A stretch of DNA of 64,000 nucleotides from Nostocales cyanobacterium Centralia_MAG_434 (GTDB taxonomy: Bacteria; Cyanobacteriota; Cyanobacteriia; Cyanobacteriales; Nostocaceae): NCBI GenBank assembly GCA_021324415.1, contig JAJPJF010000417.1, positions 23,833 to 87,832 of the forward strand. Direction: 5' to 3'. The notes under the pieces are model-generated. The model was not told the origin of the DNA. It ran no database searches and saw only the letters and a list, made by a program, of their open reading frames with translations. Within the stretch, counting starts at the first letter, position 1, and each line of letters starts with the position of its first letter. Shown here piece by piece: positions 48,276 through 58,148 of the stretch. A program made the translations under genes and the position numbers.

Positions 48276-48776
48276 TCAGGACAAGTCAGTTTGATTGTTG
48301 TACAGATTTTCTAAACGCTTTGCATAACTGAGAAAATCGATCACTTCGGCATCAGCAATTTCAACCTCGTAAGGAATGGGAAACTCTTCAACCACTTCAT
48401 CCGCAAAGACTTCAGCCACAAAAAATTCTTCTAGAAGTGAATAAATGTTCTTAGCCAACCATTCAAATTCTTCTCCTATAGAATAAGGTTTATTGATCAA
48501 GGATTTATCCCCATCATACCATTGATAATGATTGTTGCTAGAGTAGATTAAGTACACAACTTCTTCTTCTGAATATCCAGAAATCATCAATACTTTAAAC
48601 TTTGGATAAAATCTAATTATGAAACTTTCTGTAAAAGAAACAGGATTTTTAAAAGTAATAGTTATATTACCAAAATCACTTTCCTTGAATAAGATTTGAA
48701 ACTGGGTGTTTGGAAAAATCAGTGCTACAATCTCAGAGATAACAGTCAGAAAATCATTTGCAAATATGAATTCCAT
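48276..48776 (-). CDS. Acidic hypothetical protein
   Basis: 166 residues, rich in Glu/Asp and Phe/Tyr. The N-terminal half alternates beta-type strands (NTQFQILFKESDFGNITITF; FIIRFYPKFKVLMISGYSEE). The C-terminal half is strongly acidic (FFVAEVFADEVVEEFPIPYE) and ends in a helix. No signal peptide, membrane segment or recognised domain. A small, acidic, orphan gene next to a DNA methyltransferase can be an immunity or inhibitor protein, but that is speculation. Confidence 0.55.
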   Translation of the reverse strand: MEFIFANDFLTVISEIVALIFPNTQFQILFKESDFGNITITFKNPVSFTESFIIRFYPKFKVLMISGYSEEEVVYLIYSSNNHYQWYDGDKSLINKPYSIGEEFEWLAKNIYSLLEEFFVAEVFADEVVEEFPIPYEVEIADAEVIDFLSYAKRLENLYNNQTDLS

Positions 48777-49141
48777 AGTTTTTATGTGAAGTAGGAAAAT
48801 TATCGTTTCTGGACTCAGGATGTAACATCACCAAAACGCCTAGCTTTAAGCTAGTGTGCATGTATACGGGTATTATATGCACCAAACCTAATTTACAAAC
48901 TATGCCAGCTATCGTAAAAATTCAATCAGGAAAACCCTGAAATCTCTGCAGAAAATTCCTGATTAGCATCGGAATTTTAGTCCTGTTTTATATTGATGAT
49001 CCAGTTCCATCAAACTGTCATAGCTTAACTCGCGGTCAGTTGCTTCCATCGGCGTTGAACTAGAAAGAGCATTGCTTTTAATACTAATGACACTAACAGT
49101 GTTAAGTATAAAATAAAACGAACATCTTATTAAGAAGTCTA
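48777..49141. other. Divergent intergenic region upstream of the DNA methyltransferase
   Basis: 365 bp without an ORF. A palindrome CTAGCTTTAAGCTAG (48840-48854; 7-bp arms, one central base) stands out and could be a regulator site. The region must contain both divergent promoters. Confidence 0.35.
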
Positions 49142-50293
49142 ATGACTAGTGAGCGCCCAAGTATCTTCTCCTTTTTTGCTGGTTCTGGATTTCTGGATTT
49201 GGGTTTTGAAACCAGCGGTTTTGACATTGTTTATGTCAACGAGCTCTTTTATCCATTTATGGAAGCGTACCGCTATTCAAGGGCTACTCTCAATCTGCCA
49301 TTACCAAAATACGGTTACCATTACGGTGAAGATGCTGACATAGAGAAATTTGTAACAACGTTGCATGGAACTTCTCTATTAGAATTAGTTAAGGACTGTC
49401 GGAAATCTACCAATATCGTAGGGTTTATTGGGGGACCTCCTTGTCCTGACTTTTCTACTGGTGGTAAAAACAGAGGATGCTTGGGAGACAACGGCAAGCT
49501 TTCTGCTGCATACATTGAACTCATTTGTGAACACCAACCTGATTTCTTTTTGTTTGAGAACGTTAAGGGCTTATGGAAAACTAAGAAACATCGCTTCTTT
49601 TTTGATCAGCTTAAGCATCGGTTAAACCAAGCTGGCTATCTACTGACAGAGCGTTTAATCAATACTATTGAATATGGTGTCCCTCAAAATCGAGAGCGAA
49701 TTATTCTTTTAGGTTTTCACAGACGGTTTATTAAAGAAAAAGGAATAGAAACTGAGAATAAATATCTAATTTCGAAAGATTTTTTCCCTTGGGAACAAAA
49801 CATTTTATATACGAAAGATAAAGTTTTTTCTTACCTTTGGAGTCAGTGTGAACCTTTTAGAGAAGATTCTATTCTGCCTTGTCCTGATAATATTCTTCAA
49901 GAATTAACAGTTGAATATTGGTTTAAGAAAAATAATGTATTGTGCCATCCGAATGCGGAACACTTTTTTCAGCCAAGAGCGGGTATTAAAAAATTTGCAT
50001 CTATTGCAGAAGGAGACGATTCTAGGAAGTCTTATAAACGTCTTCACCGATGGCGTTACTCTCCCACAGCATGTTATGGCAACAATGAAGTCCACTTGCA
50101 TCCTTATAAAGTTCGACGAATTTCGGTAGCTGAAGCTTTAGCAATACAGTCTTTACCTGCAACTTTTGTACTTCCAGACAATATGTCACTTACAAATATG
50201 TTTAAAACTATTGGCAACGGTGTACCTTATTTAGCATCAAAAGCGTTAGCTCAAACTCTACTGGGGTTTTTATCCAACAGTCGATATTCATAA
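49142..50293 (+). CDS. Solitary C5-cytosine DNA methyltransferase
   Basis: 383 residues. C5-MTase motifs in order: I FFAGSGFLDLGFE (SAM), IV GGPPCPDFSTGG with catalytic Cys101, VI FLFENVKGL (Glu139-Asn140-Val141), VIII PQNRERIILLGF, IX RRISVAEALAIQSLP and X MFKTIGNGVPYLASKALAQT. Motif IV reads PCPDFS instead of the usual PCQ-FS. The target-recognition region (about 210-320) gives no hint of specificity. No restriction endonuclease or vsr gene is adjacent, so it is either an orphan methylase or the remainder of a restriction-modification system. Confidence 0.9.
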   Translation: MTSERPSIFSFFAGSGFLDLGFETSGFDIVYVNELFYPFMEAYRYSRATLNLPLPKYGYHYGEDADIEKFVTTLHGTSLLELVKDCRKSTNIVGFIGGPPCPDFSTGGKNRGCLGDNGKLSAAYIELICEHQPDFFLFENVKGLWKTKKHRFFFDQLKHRLNQAGYLLTERLINTIEYGVPQNRERIILLGFHRRFIKEKGIETENKYLISKDFFPWEQNILYTKDKVFSYLWSQCEPFREDSILPCPDNILQELTVEYWFKKNNVLCHPNAEHFFQPRAGIKKFASIAEGDDSRKSYKRLHRWRYSPTACYGNNEVHLHPYKVRRISVAEALAIQSLPATFVLPDNMSLTNMFKTIGNGVPYLASKALAQTLLGFLSNSRYS

Positions 50294-50431
50294 TCTGTCA
50301 AATATAACAGTTACAAGTTACACTCAGTAAATAAGAAGACTGGAGGAAAAATAAAAAGAATTGTGGCTTATTGGATCGAAATAGTCTTAAATTTTTATAA
50401 AGGTTAATAATTTATCACTGGTAGAACGGCG

Positions 50432-51112
50432 ATGGCAGCAGACTATCCAGACATTGATATTGCGCCATTTATTGATCACACCCTGCTGATTCCAACGGCT
50501 ACCCCAGAGCAGGTTGAACAATGGTGTGAAGAAGCAGACAGATTTCACTTTGCGGCAGTTTGTGTGTACCCAACCTATGTTAGACGAGTTGCTGAACTCC
50601 TCCACAATAAGAAGCCCAATGTCTGTACGGTGATTGGTTTTCCCAGTGGAGCGACAACTTCTGCAACAAAGCTTTATGAAGCGCAAGAAGCAGTAGAAAA
50701 TGGTGCCACTGAGTTGGACGTAGTCATCAACCTAGGCTGGTTAAAAACTGGCGAAACTGATGCTGTGCATCGGGAAATCGCCGAAATTTGTGAAGAAACT
50801 GGGCAACCGGTCAAAGCCATTTTGGAAACCAACTTACTAACAGATGCAGAAAAAAGACTAGCTGCGGAAATATGTATGGATGCCGGGGTTGCTTTTCTCA
50901 AAACTAGTACGGGTTGGAATGGCGGTGCAACAGTAGCCGATGTAAGACTTTTGAAAGAAGTTGCACGAGAAAGGGTAGGAATTAAAGCCTCAGGAGGTAT
51001 TCGTACCATAAACCAAGCTCTAGACTTAATCTTGGCAGGTGCTACTAGACTAGGCACATCTCGCAGTGTCAATTTGCTTAAAGAGCGGGATACTCTAAAA
51101 AAGAGCGACTAG
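50432..51112 (+). CDS. deoC: Deoxyribose-phosphate aldolase
   Basis: 226 residues of the class I aldolase DeoC, which cleaves 2-deoxyribose-5-phosphate to glyceraldehyde-3-phosphate and acetaldehyde. Seen: [59 protein letters not shown], the Schiff-base lysine in AFLKTSTGW, and [10 protein letters not shown]. It lies upstream of recO, an order I consider usual in cyanobacteria. The ATG at 50432 is used. Confidence 0.95.
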   Translation: MAADYPDIDIAPFIDHTLLIPTATPEQVEQWCEEADRFHFAAVCVYPTYVRRVAELLHNKKPNVCTVIGFPSGATTSATKLYEAQEAVENGATELDVVINLGWLKTGETDAVHREIAEICEETGQPVKAILETNLLTDAEKRLAAEICMDAGVAFLKTSTGWNGGATVADVRLLKEVARERVGIKASGGIRTINQALDLILAGATRLGTSRSVNLLKERDTLKKSD

Positions 51113-51137
51113 TTATTGGTCATTTGTCCTCTGTCCA

Positions 51138-51280
51138 CGCCAGTCGCCATAACGGAGGTTCCCTCCACAAAGTGCTGGCTTCTTCCTTTGTCCATTGTCA
51201 TTTGTAACTAGTGCTCAATGACTAATGACTCATGAACGCCAGCTACAAGCCAGAAAACCCGTCTAAGCACTGGCTCCCAA
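51138..51280. repeat. Pair of extragenic CCAG/CTGG palindromic repeats
   Basis: The deoC-recO gap holds two related units. One runs CGCCAGTCGCC to GTGCTGGCTTC with an inner GGAGG/CCCTCC hairpin (51138-51182). The other runs CGCCAGCTACAAGCCAG to GCACTGGCTCCC (51234-51273). They are interspersed with TGTCATTTG and AATGACTAATGAC short repeats that also occur near 7537-7568. This is a typical intergenic repeat cluster of filamentous cyanobacteria. Confidence 0.6.
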
Positions 51281-51306
51281 TAACCACGACCAATGACTGA
51301 TGAGTG

Positions 51307-52275
51307 ATGACTAGAACTTATAAAGCAACAGGAATTAATCTAAAGACCCAAGGATTCGGTGAATCAGATAGGCTGGTAACAATTTTGACACAAGAGTTCG
51401 GTTTGATTCGAGCCGTTGCCCCAGGTTCACGCAAGCACAATTCTAGCCTTGGGGGCAGAAGTGGAATGTTTGTAGTAAACGAGTTGCTGATTGCCAAAGG
51501 GCGATCGCTAGATAAAATCACTCAAGCGCAAACGATAAAATCTTATCCTGGTCTTGCTAAAAACTTAGGAAAGCTAGCTGCAAGTCAGTATTTGGCGGAG
51601 ATAGTCCTGTGTCAGGCGTTGAGCGAACAACCCCAAGCAGAACTTTATGAGTTACTAAACGAACATCTTACTCGCTTGGAGGCATTGCCCAACACACAAA
51701 ATCACAGTATTTTGGCACATCTGATCCATGGGGTGTTTCACCTTTTAGCTTTGGCTGGACTAACGCCCCAAGTACAGCTTTGCTGTTTAACAGGGCGTTC
51801 GCTAACACCAGATTTTATAGACCCTCGCTGGCGGGTAGGATTTAGTGTGAGTGCTGGTGGAACAGTTTGTTTACAAGCCTTAGAACAATTAAAGAAAGAG
51901 GCAAATAAAAAAACAACGGGGGTAGTAGCGGAAGCAGGCAGATCTTATTCCATCTCCCCTACTATGCCAGTTGCCTCGACGGGACACACAAGTCAACCCT
52001 CTGTGAACACTCCTGTTCAAAACAGGCTTCGTGACTCGCCAGATTTTCAAACCATTATCCATCGACAAGAAACACCTGTGCTTTCTAGTCACTTGGATGC
52101 TAAAGAATTAGCGATACTTCAACAATTATCGCAACCGGAAATATCGGAAGATGCTGCCAGAGATTCTAGCTGGCTATCTGTTGAGCAAATTTTGCGCCAG
52201 TATGCTCAGTATCACTTTGGTCGCCCTATTCGCTCTGCTGCTTTGATTGATTCTTATTTTGCTGCTAACTTATGA
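51307..52275 (+). CDS. recO: DNA repair protein RecO
   Basis: 322 residues from ATG 51307 (GTG 51304 precedes it). The N-terminal OB-fold is [51 protein letters not shown]. The helical domain includes [14 protein letters not shown] and a cysteine cluster ([14 protein letters not shown]) near the zinc site. RecO loads RecA onto SSB-coated DNA. Residues ~195-265 form a Ser/Thr/Pro/Gln-rich low-complexity insert, making it longer than typical (~240-260). It is coupled to the downstream MFS gene by a 4-nt overlap. Confidence 0.92.
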   Translation: MTRTYKATGINLKTQGFGESDRLVTILTQEFGLIRAVAPGSRKHNSSLGGRSGMFVVNELLIAKGRSLDKITQAQTIKSYPGLAKNLGKLAASQYLAEIVLCQALSEQPQAELYELLNEHLTRLEALPNTQNHSILAHLIHGVFHLLALAGLTPQVQLCCLTGRSLTPDFIDPRWRVGFSVSAGGTVCLQALEQLKKEANKKTTGVVAEAGRSYSISPTMPVASTGHTSQPSVNTPVQNRLRDSPDFQTIIHRQETPVLSSHLDAKELAILQQLSQPEISEDAARDSSWLSVEQILRQYAQYHFGRPIRSAALIDSYFAANL

Positions 52276-53930
52276 TGCAACCCTCTGATTGGGATACAAA
52301 AGTCCCACCATTGTCACCAAACTACATCAAAAAACAGAATAGGACATCAGTCCCTAGAGTGAACAATCACCTAAGTGCAGTGCCCAAATATACACATAGT
52401 CATATTCGCCCTCAAGAAATGGCTGCAACAGACGTTTCTAAGAACGGGAAAAATGGGACATCGAAAATCATAAACACTGATCACACGAACCAAGGTGAAC
52501 AAAAATCAGAAGCCCAACCAACTTCTGCTAGTATCCCTAACACAACCGATGCTGCGGAGCAAAATCAGCAACTAACCACAAATATTGTCGCTGAAACCAC
52601 CGATGAACAGGCGTCAATTTCCAATGGAGACACCACATCAGGTAAAGGACAACAGGGTTTTTTGCCAGTGTTGAAAAACCCGAATTTCTTATCTCTTTGG
52701 TTTGGGCAAATTTTCTGCCAACTAGCAGATAAGGTGTATCTAGTGTTGATGATTGCTGTGATCAACACTCAGTTTCAATCGGTTGATCAAAGCATCAGTG
52801 CTTGGGTGTCCACACTAATGATTGCTTTTACCATTCCCGCTGTCCTATTTGGTTCCGTTGCTGGTGCGTTTGTGGATCGCTGGTCGAAAAAGTTAGTATT
52901 GGTGGCTAGCAACATTTGGCGAGGTATCTTAGTTTTAGTCATTCCTCTGTTACTGTGGGTGACTCACGATTGGCGACTCGTCCTAGGGTTTCCAGTGGGT
53001 TTTGGGATTATACTCGGCGTGACTTTTTTAGTTTCTACACTGACTCAGTTTTTTGCACCAGCAGAACAAGCGGCAATTCCCTTGGTTGTCAAAGAGGAGC
53101 ATTTGCTTTCGGCTAACTCCCTTTACACAACAACAATGATGGCATCAGTGATTATTGGGTTTGCGGTTGGGGAACCATTATTAGCGCTTGCTGATCAAAT
53201 CTGGCTCAAACTTGGCGGTAACGGGAGTTTGGGAAAAGAACTTGTAGTAGGTGGTAGTTATGTGATTGCTGGTATAATTTTGTTGCTTTTGAGAACGAAC
53301 GAAAAACCTCATCAAAGCGAGAAAGAGTCACCTCATATCTTTGCTGACTTGCGCGATGGTTTGCAGTATCTTCAGGAAAATTATCGTCTTCGTAATGCTC
53401 TTATCCAACTGATAATTTTGTTTTCTGTGTTTGCAGCCTTAACTGTTCTCGCGGTTCGCATGGCAGAAGTCATTCCCTACTTAAAAGCTTCTCAATTCGG
53501 CTTTTTACTTGCTGCTGGAGGGGTTGGAGTTGCCCTCGGTGCAGTCCTTCTGGGCTTATTTGGTCAACGTTTTTCCTATACTCATTTAAGTTTGTATGGC
53601 AGTGTAGGTATGACAGCATCGCTGATAGGTTTGTCAATATTCACCAAGCAGCTGTTGATTGTCCTGTTATTAGTGACCCTATTAGGTGTATTTGGAGCTC
53701 TAGTGGGTATTCCTATGCAAACTACACTCCAAACAGAAACTCCGCCAGAAATGCGTGGCAAAGTTTTTGGTCTACAAAATAACGTGATTAATATTGCCCT
53801 CACTTTGCCTTTGGCATTAGCAGGCGTTGCAGAAACTCTGGTCGGATTACAAAATGTCTTTTTGGGATTAGCAGTAATCGTCTTTTTAGGTGGTCTATTA
53901 ACCTGGTATAACTCGTGTAAGCAAACATGA
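52272..53930 (+). CDS. MFS transporter with long disordered N-terminal extension
   Basis: 552 residues. The first ~125 are polar and low-complexity (Ser, Thr, Asn, Gln-rich), then [20 protein letters not shown] begins a 12-helix MFS_3-type permease. The loop [18 protein letters not shown] is the A-motif equivalent, and [17 protein letters not shown] is typical of this exporter group. The substrate is unknown; relatives include putative siderophore or drug exporters. Translational coupling with recO is a conserved-looking arrangement without an obvious functional link. Confidence 0.88.
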   Translation: MMQPSDWDTKVPPLSPNYIKKQNRTSVPRVNNHLSAVPKYTHSHIRPQEMAATDVSKNGKNGTSKIINTDHTNQGEQKSEAQPTSASIPNTTDAAEQNQQLTTNIVAETTDEQASISNGDTTSGKGQQGFLPVLKNPNFLSLWFGQIFCQLADKVYLVLMIAVINTQFQSVDQSISAWVSTLMIAFTIPAVLFGSVAGAFVDRWSKKLVLVASNIWRGILVLVIPLLLWVTHDWRLVLGFPVGFGIILGVTFLVSTLTQFFAPAEQAAIPLVVKEEHLLSANSLYTTTMMASVIIGFAVGEPLLALADQIWLKLGGNGSLGKELVVGGSYVIAGIILLLLRTNEKPHQSEKESPHIFADLRDGLQYLQENYRLRNALIQLIILFSVFAALTVLAVRMAEVIPYLKASQFGFLLAAGGVGVALGAVLLGLFGQRFSYTHLSLYGSVGMTASLIGLSIFTKQLLIVLLLVTLLGVFGALVGIPMQTTLQTETPPEMRGKVFGLQNNVINIALTLPLALAGVAETLVGLQNVFLGLAVIVFLGGLLTWYNSCKQT

Positions 53931-54274
53931 TATTAAAGGAGTGATTATTTTACAAACTTGATTAAGGGCTTTTGTTTTCGTGATAAACTTGTGAGAGCAG
54001 AATCTCTTACTTTTACTAGGGATCAATTCAAAATAAGCAAAGACACTATTTTGTTGACTCGATATAAGTTGTTATCGAACTAGAAACAATTAACAACTTA
54101 TTGAGTAAACATAGTGTTTTTGTGCGAAAAAAACATCCTGTTGTTGGATGAGAGATTCGTTATTTTTTTGTTTTGTTCGCTTACCAAAAGCCAACATACA
54201 AAACAAAATAAAAAATAAAAATAAAGGACAAAAAGCTGATACAATAAGTCCGCCTTTCTGATAGCTAACAAAGA
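53931..54274. other. Intergenic, 344 bp
   Basis: AT-rich sequence without a credible ORF. It contains a poly-A/AAAATAAAAA block before the glycosyltransferase start and inverted AACAAC/GTTGTT elements around 54068-54143. Presumably it carries the glycosyltransferase promoter. Confidence 0.35.
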
Positions 54275-55423
54275 ATGCGTATAGCCTGGATCGGAAAAAA
54301 ATCACCCTTTTGCGGTAATGTCACTTACAGTCGAGAAATTACAAATGCCTTACTAGACCGGGGACACCAAGTGAGTTTTCTTCACTTTGCCCAAGAAGAC
54401 TCTGAACCGGGTAACTGGCCAAATTGCCAAGAGGTTCCGCTACCCTTCATTTATAAGTCCCAGGTCTATACAATCCCGACTTTTAAAGCCACTAAAGTTC
54501 TTACTCAGTCTCTGCGGCGCATCAAGCCAGACATAGTCCATGCTTCTCTAACCTTATCTCCCCTTGACTTTGTTTTACCAGAAATCTGTGAACAGCTAAA
54601 CTTACCCCTCATTGCGACTTTTCATACACCATTTGCAGGGAAAGGGGCAAAACTGTTGTCTGGAACACAACTGTTAGCATATCAGCTTTATGCACCTTTT
54701 TTGGGGCACTATGACCATGTGATCGTATTTTCTCAAATTCAGCGAGAACTCATGGCACGTCTGGGTGTCAGGGAAAACAATATTGCTGTGATTCCTAACG
54801 GAGTGGATACTGTCAAATATTCTCCAGGCCCATCTAATGTTAAAGCAGAATTTAACGCTGATCGCTTGTTTGTTTACCAAGGTCGGATAGCTCCAGAAAA
54901 AAACGTTGAAGCTCTCCTCCGTGCTTGGAAACAGGCAAAAATGGAGCCAGGTAGCAAGTTATTGATTGTTGGTGATGGCCCATTGAAACCCTCTTTGGAG
55001 ACGTTTTATGGTTCTGAATATGGCGTTATTTGGTTGGGATTTGTTGCCGATGAAAACCGACGCATTGAAATCTTAAGAGGAGCAGATGTCTTTATTTTAC
55101 CATCAATCGTAGAAGGTCTATCCCTGTCCTTATTAGAAGCAATGGCCTGTGAAATTGCTTGTTTAGCAACAGATGTGGGTGCTGACGGCGAGGTTTTAAG
55201 ACAAGGAGCAGGTGTAGTTATCAATACTAAGACTGTAAGAGCTCAATTACGAACACTCTTGCCATTATTCCAAGATCATCCGGAACTAACAACTTTACTT
55301 GGGAAAAAAGCAAGAAAGCGGGTATTAGAGCAATATACTCTTAGCAATAATATTACACGCTTAGAAGAACTTTACACTAAAGTCTTAGAAAAGCGACAGG
55401 TACAGTTCAGTCGCGGTGCTTAA
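54275..55423 (+). CDS. Family 4 glycosyltransferase
   Basis: 382 residues, GT-B fold. The N-terminal acceptor domain has MRIAWIGKKSPFCGNVTYSR, IKPDIVHASLTLSPLDF and IATFHTPFAG. The donor domain has AVIPNGVDTVKYSPG, FVYQGRIAPEKNVEALLRAW, KLLIVGDGPL and FILPSIVEGLSLSLLEAMAC, containing the E-x7-E-type nucleotide-sugar motif. No membrane segment, so it is a cytosolic or peripheral enzyme. Acceptor and donor are unknown. Convergent with lepB, 21 bp apart. Confidence 0.9.
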   Translation: MRIAWIGKKSPFCGNVTYSREITNALLDRGHQVSFLHFAQEDSEPGNWPNCQEVPLPFIYKSQVYTIPTFKATKVLTQSLRRIKPDIVHASLTLSPLDFVLPEICEQLNLPLIATFHTPFAGKGAKLLSGTQLLAYQLYAPFLGHYDHVIVFSQIQRELMARLGVRENNIAVIPNGVDTVKYSPGPSNVKAEFNADRLFVYQGRIAPEKNVEALLRAWKQAKMEPGSKLLIVGDGPLKPSLETFYGSEYGVIWLGFVADENRRIEILRGADVFILPSIVEGLSLSLLEAMACEIACLATDVGADGEVLRQGAGVVINTKTVRAQLRTLLPLFQDHPELTTLLGKKARKRVLEQYTLSNNITRLEELYTKVLEKRQVQFSRGA

Positions 55424-55444
55424 GATAGCTGCCTTTGACTAAAA

Positions 55445-56035
55445 TTACTGCTTTTGTGCCTTAGGGAAAAGACCGATACGATTTAGTGGCCAGAAACGAA
55501 CAGTAGCTCGACCAATAATGCGATCGCGAGGAACAAAACCCCAGTAGTGACTGTCACAGCTGTTGTTGCGATTGTCTCCCAAAACCAAATAAGAATGCGA
55601 TGGTACAACCTCTGGACCCCATAAATACTGAGGTTTACCTGCAATATAATTCTCTTGCAAGGGGCGATCATTAATGTAAACTCGTCCTCCCTTGACCTCA
55701 ACTTTCTCCCCTGGCAGACCAATCACTCGCTTAATCCAGGGATCTTCGGATTTGCGTGGTAACCCACATGCAGCAATGGTCTGATCAGGTGGCCAAAAGA
55801 CAACTATGTCTCCTCGCTGAGGGTTTTGAAAGTGATAGCTGACTTTGTCTACCATCAAGCGATCGTTAATCTCTAGAGTTGGTTCCATCGAACCTGAGGG
55901 AATAAAATAGGCTCCTGCAGCAAAGGTGCGAATTCCAAATGCTAGAAATATACTTAGCCCAATAGTCTTAAGACCTTCAATCCACAGATTTTCATGGTTG
56001 GGCTCTTGAAAATTCCGATTGCGCTTTGGAGACAT
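55445..56035 (-). CDS. lepB: Signal peptidase I
   Basis: 196 residues of family S26. One N-terminal membrane helix (about 23-42) is followed by catalytic Ser in IPSGSMEPTLEINDRLMVDK and Lys in DPWIKRVIGLPGEKVEVKGG. The downstream YLVLGDNRNNSCDSHYWGFV and IIGRATVRFWPLNRIG complete the fold. It removes signal peptides of exported and thylakoid-lumen proteins. It follows phoU by 62 bp on the same strand and could be read through from the phosphate operon. Cyanobacteria usually carry more than one copy. Confidence 0.94.
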   Translation of the reverse strand: MSPKRNRNFQEPNHENLWIEGLKTIGLSIFLAFGIRTFAAGAYFIPSGSMEPTLEINDRLMVDKVSYHFQNPQRGDIVVFWPPDQTIAACGLPRKSEDPWIKRVIGLPGEKVEVKGGRVYINDRPLQENYIAGKPQYLWGPEVVPSHSYLVLGDNRNNSCDSHYWGFVPRDRIIGRATVRFWPLNRIGLFPKAQKQ

Positions 56036-56097
56036 GATGACTTGATGAGATTTGCTACTAGAAGCCAGAGACTAAATCAGAGGTAGTTTGTTCCTGG

Positions 56098-56781
56098 TTA
56101 ACGCTGACCAGTAACAATGTATGCCACTCGTTGACCAATATTAGTTGCATGATCAGCCATCCGTTCTAAACAACGAATCACGAGTACTAACAGCAAGATT
56201 GGTTCGATGACACCTTGGACATCTCGTTGATGAGCTAAAGTTTGGTAAAGCTTTTCATAAGCACGGTCTACGGTATCGTCGAGTCGCTTTATACTTCGCC
56301 CTCCAACTTCATCCAAGTCTGCCAAAGCGACTAAGCTGGCTGCTAACATTGCCTGCGCATGGTGAGACATGTGCGCAACATCTGGTAACGAGGGATGAGG
56401 TGGGTAAGGAAAGATTTTGATTGCAATTTCGGCGATATCCTTGGCATAATCGCCAATGCGTTCTAAATCTCGCACTAACTGCATGAAGGCGCTTAAACAA
56501 CGTAAATCTTTAGATGTCATTGATTGCAGCGCCATAATTACCGTACAATCTGATTCTATTTTTTTATAAAAGCGATCAATTTGCTTATCTAGTAAAGGCA
56601 ATTCCTTAGCGGCTGTTAAATTGCGGTCAAACAAAGCTTGGTGACTTAGGCGAAATGATTTTTCCACCAAAGCGCCCATGCGCAACACATCACTTTCTAC
56701 ACGCCTAATCTGGCGTGCTAGTTCGGGTCTGTCAGGATTGGGGGTATAAATAATGGCTTTCACGCTTGTCATCTCAAACAT
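56098..56781 (-). CDS. phoU: Phosphate signalling protein PhoU
   Basis: 227 residues with two PhoU helical repeats: ELARQIRRVESDVLRMGALV, LPLLDKQIDRFYKKIESDCT and LRCLSAFMQLVRDLERIGDY in the first, then IKRLDDTVDRAYEKLY and RCLERMADHATNIGQRVAYI in the second. The repeated ERIGD/ERMADHATNI boxes bind metals. PhoU dampens the SphS/PhoR kinase when phosphate is ample. An internal ATG (56772) is an alternative start. It lies 30 bp downstream of sphS, in one transcription unit. Confidence 0.94.
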   Translation of the reverse strand: MFEMTSVKAIIYTPNPDRPELARQIRRVESDVLRMGALVEKSFRLSHQALFDRNLTAAKELPLLDKQIDRFYKKIESDCTVIMALQSMTSKDLRCLSAFMQLVRDLERIGDYAKDIAEIAIKIFPYPPHPSLPDVAHMSHHAQAMLAASLVALADLDEVGGRSIKRLDDTVDRAYEKLYQTLAHQRDVQGVIEPILLLVLVIRCLERMADHATNIGQRVAYIVTGQR

Positions 56782-56811
56782 GAATATATTTTTTTAACTA
56801 TAGTCTTGGCT

Positions 56812-58107
56812 CTAAGAATTTGCCACGACTTCTGGGAATTCTATTTTTAGCCATGCACCACCTGTTTTAGGATGGTTCATTGCTTGAATAGAACCACCAT
56901 GAGCGAGAATGATTTGCCGGACGATCGCCAAACCCAAACCACTACCAACAGTAGTCGTCGCAGAGCTATTATCTAACACTGAAGAGTGGGATCGTGCCTT
57001 ATCACCACGGTAAAATCGTTCAAATACGTAAGGCAAATCAACTTCACAAAAGCCAACGCCTGAATCTATGATATTAATTTCTATCGCTGAGTCCTGCTTA
57101 TTATTTCCCTCAATAGCTTTTGCCTCGACGAGAATGGTTGTCGAAGGCGGACTGAATTTAATACTGTTGTCCAGTAAATTTAGAAAAACTTGATAAATCC
57201 GGGATTTGTCTGCATAAATCCACAGATGATCTGGACCAGAATAGGTCAGCTGCACCTGTTGACGCTGTGCTAAAGGTTCTAGAGTTTCCCATACAGAGGC
57301 AATGAGCGATCGCACCTCCAACGATTGGCGATTGAGTTGAATACTTGGGTTAGTTTCTAATTGGGTGAGATCCAGCCAGCTTTGCACTAAGCAAATGAGC
57401 CTATCAACTTCTTGGAGGAGACGATTAATCCAACGATCTAAGGGTGCTTCTATGCGGTCTTGCAGCGTTTCTACAACCAGACGAATCGAAGTTAATGGGG
57501 TTCGCAATTCATGAGCAAGATCGCTAAGAGCACGATCTCGTGCTTGGGTCATGTCTAACAAAGGCTGGAGATTTTCTAAAAATACTCCTACTTGTCCTTT
57601 AGCTAAAGGCAAGCTGGTTGCTCGCAACACCAAAGACTTAGACTCTATCACTGCTGCTGCACTTTCAAAAGCAGGATGAAATACCCATTCCCTTACTTGT
57701 AACCGCTGCAAGTCACGAGTTTGCTCAATGATTTGGTCAAGCTCATAAGATCGTACTAACTCTAACAATAGGCGTACTTGTCCTGGTTGCCACCTTTGCA
57801 GATACAAAATCTCTTTTGCTTGTTCATTGCACCATAAAAGTTGATTTTCTTCATCAACCTGCAAATATCCAAATGGTGCAAACTGCAATAAATTTTCGTA
57901 CGTTTGCAGGCGCTGCTGTAAATTTTGCTGTTGCTGCTTAACTAATGCAAGATTGCGACTTAACTGTGGTTGCAACAGTATCAATTTTGCAGAACGCGGA
58001 GTGAGTGGTTTCAGTAACTGTCCCAAATAAAGTTTCAGTTGAACTTGTTGCCATACCCAAAAACCAATGCCTACTGCTAACCCTAGCAAGAACCCTAATA
58101 ATAGCAT
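56812..58107 (-). CDS. sphS: Phosphate-sensing histidine kinase SphS (PhoR-like)
   Basis: 431 residues. A short hydrophobic N-terminus (about 1-20) anchors or tethers the kinase; a PAS-like domain (about 70-185) has FAPFGYLQVDEENQLLWCNE. HisKA carries His199 (ALSDLAHELRTPLTSIR), and HATPase_c has NLLDNSIKFSPP, DSGVGF, FERFYRGDKAR and GSGLGLAIVRQI. Absence of a periplasmic domain is typical of SphS, which senses through the Pst system and PhoU. Order sphR-sphS-phoU supports the assignment. Confidence 0.92.
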   Translation of the reverse strand: MLLLGFLLGLAVGIGFWVWQQVQLKLYLGQLLKPLTPRSAKLILLQPQLSRNLALVKQQQQNLQQRLQTYENLLQFAPFGYLQVDEENQLLWCNEQAKEILYLQRWQPGQVRLLLELVRSYELDQIIEQTRDLQRLQVREWVFHPAFESAAAVIESKSLVLRATSLPLAKGQVGVFLENLQPLLDMTQARDRALSDLAHELRTPLTSIRLVVETLQDRIEAPLDRWINRLLQEVDRLICLVQSWLDLTQLETNPSIQLNRQSLEVRSLIASVWETLEPLAQRQQVQLTYSGPDHLWIYADKSRIYQVFLNLLDNSIKFSPPSTTILVEAKAIEGNNKQDSAIEINIIDSGVGFCEVDLPYVFERFYRGDKARSHSSVLDNSSATTTVGSGLGLAIVRQIILAHGGSIQAMNHPKTGGAWLKIEFPEVVANS

Positions 58108-58148
58108 GACAATTTGTTAGTTGAAAGAGTTCAACTAAAAACTAACAA

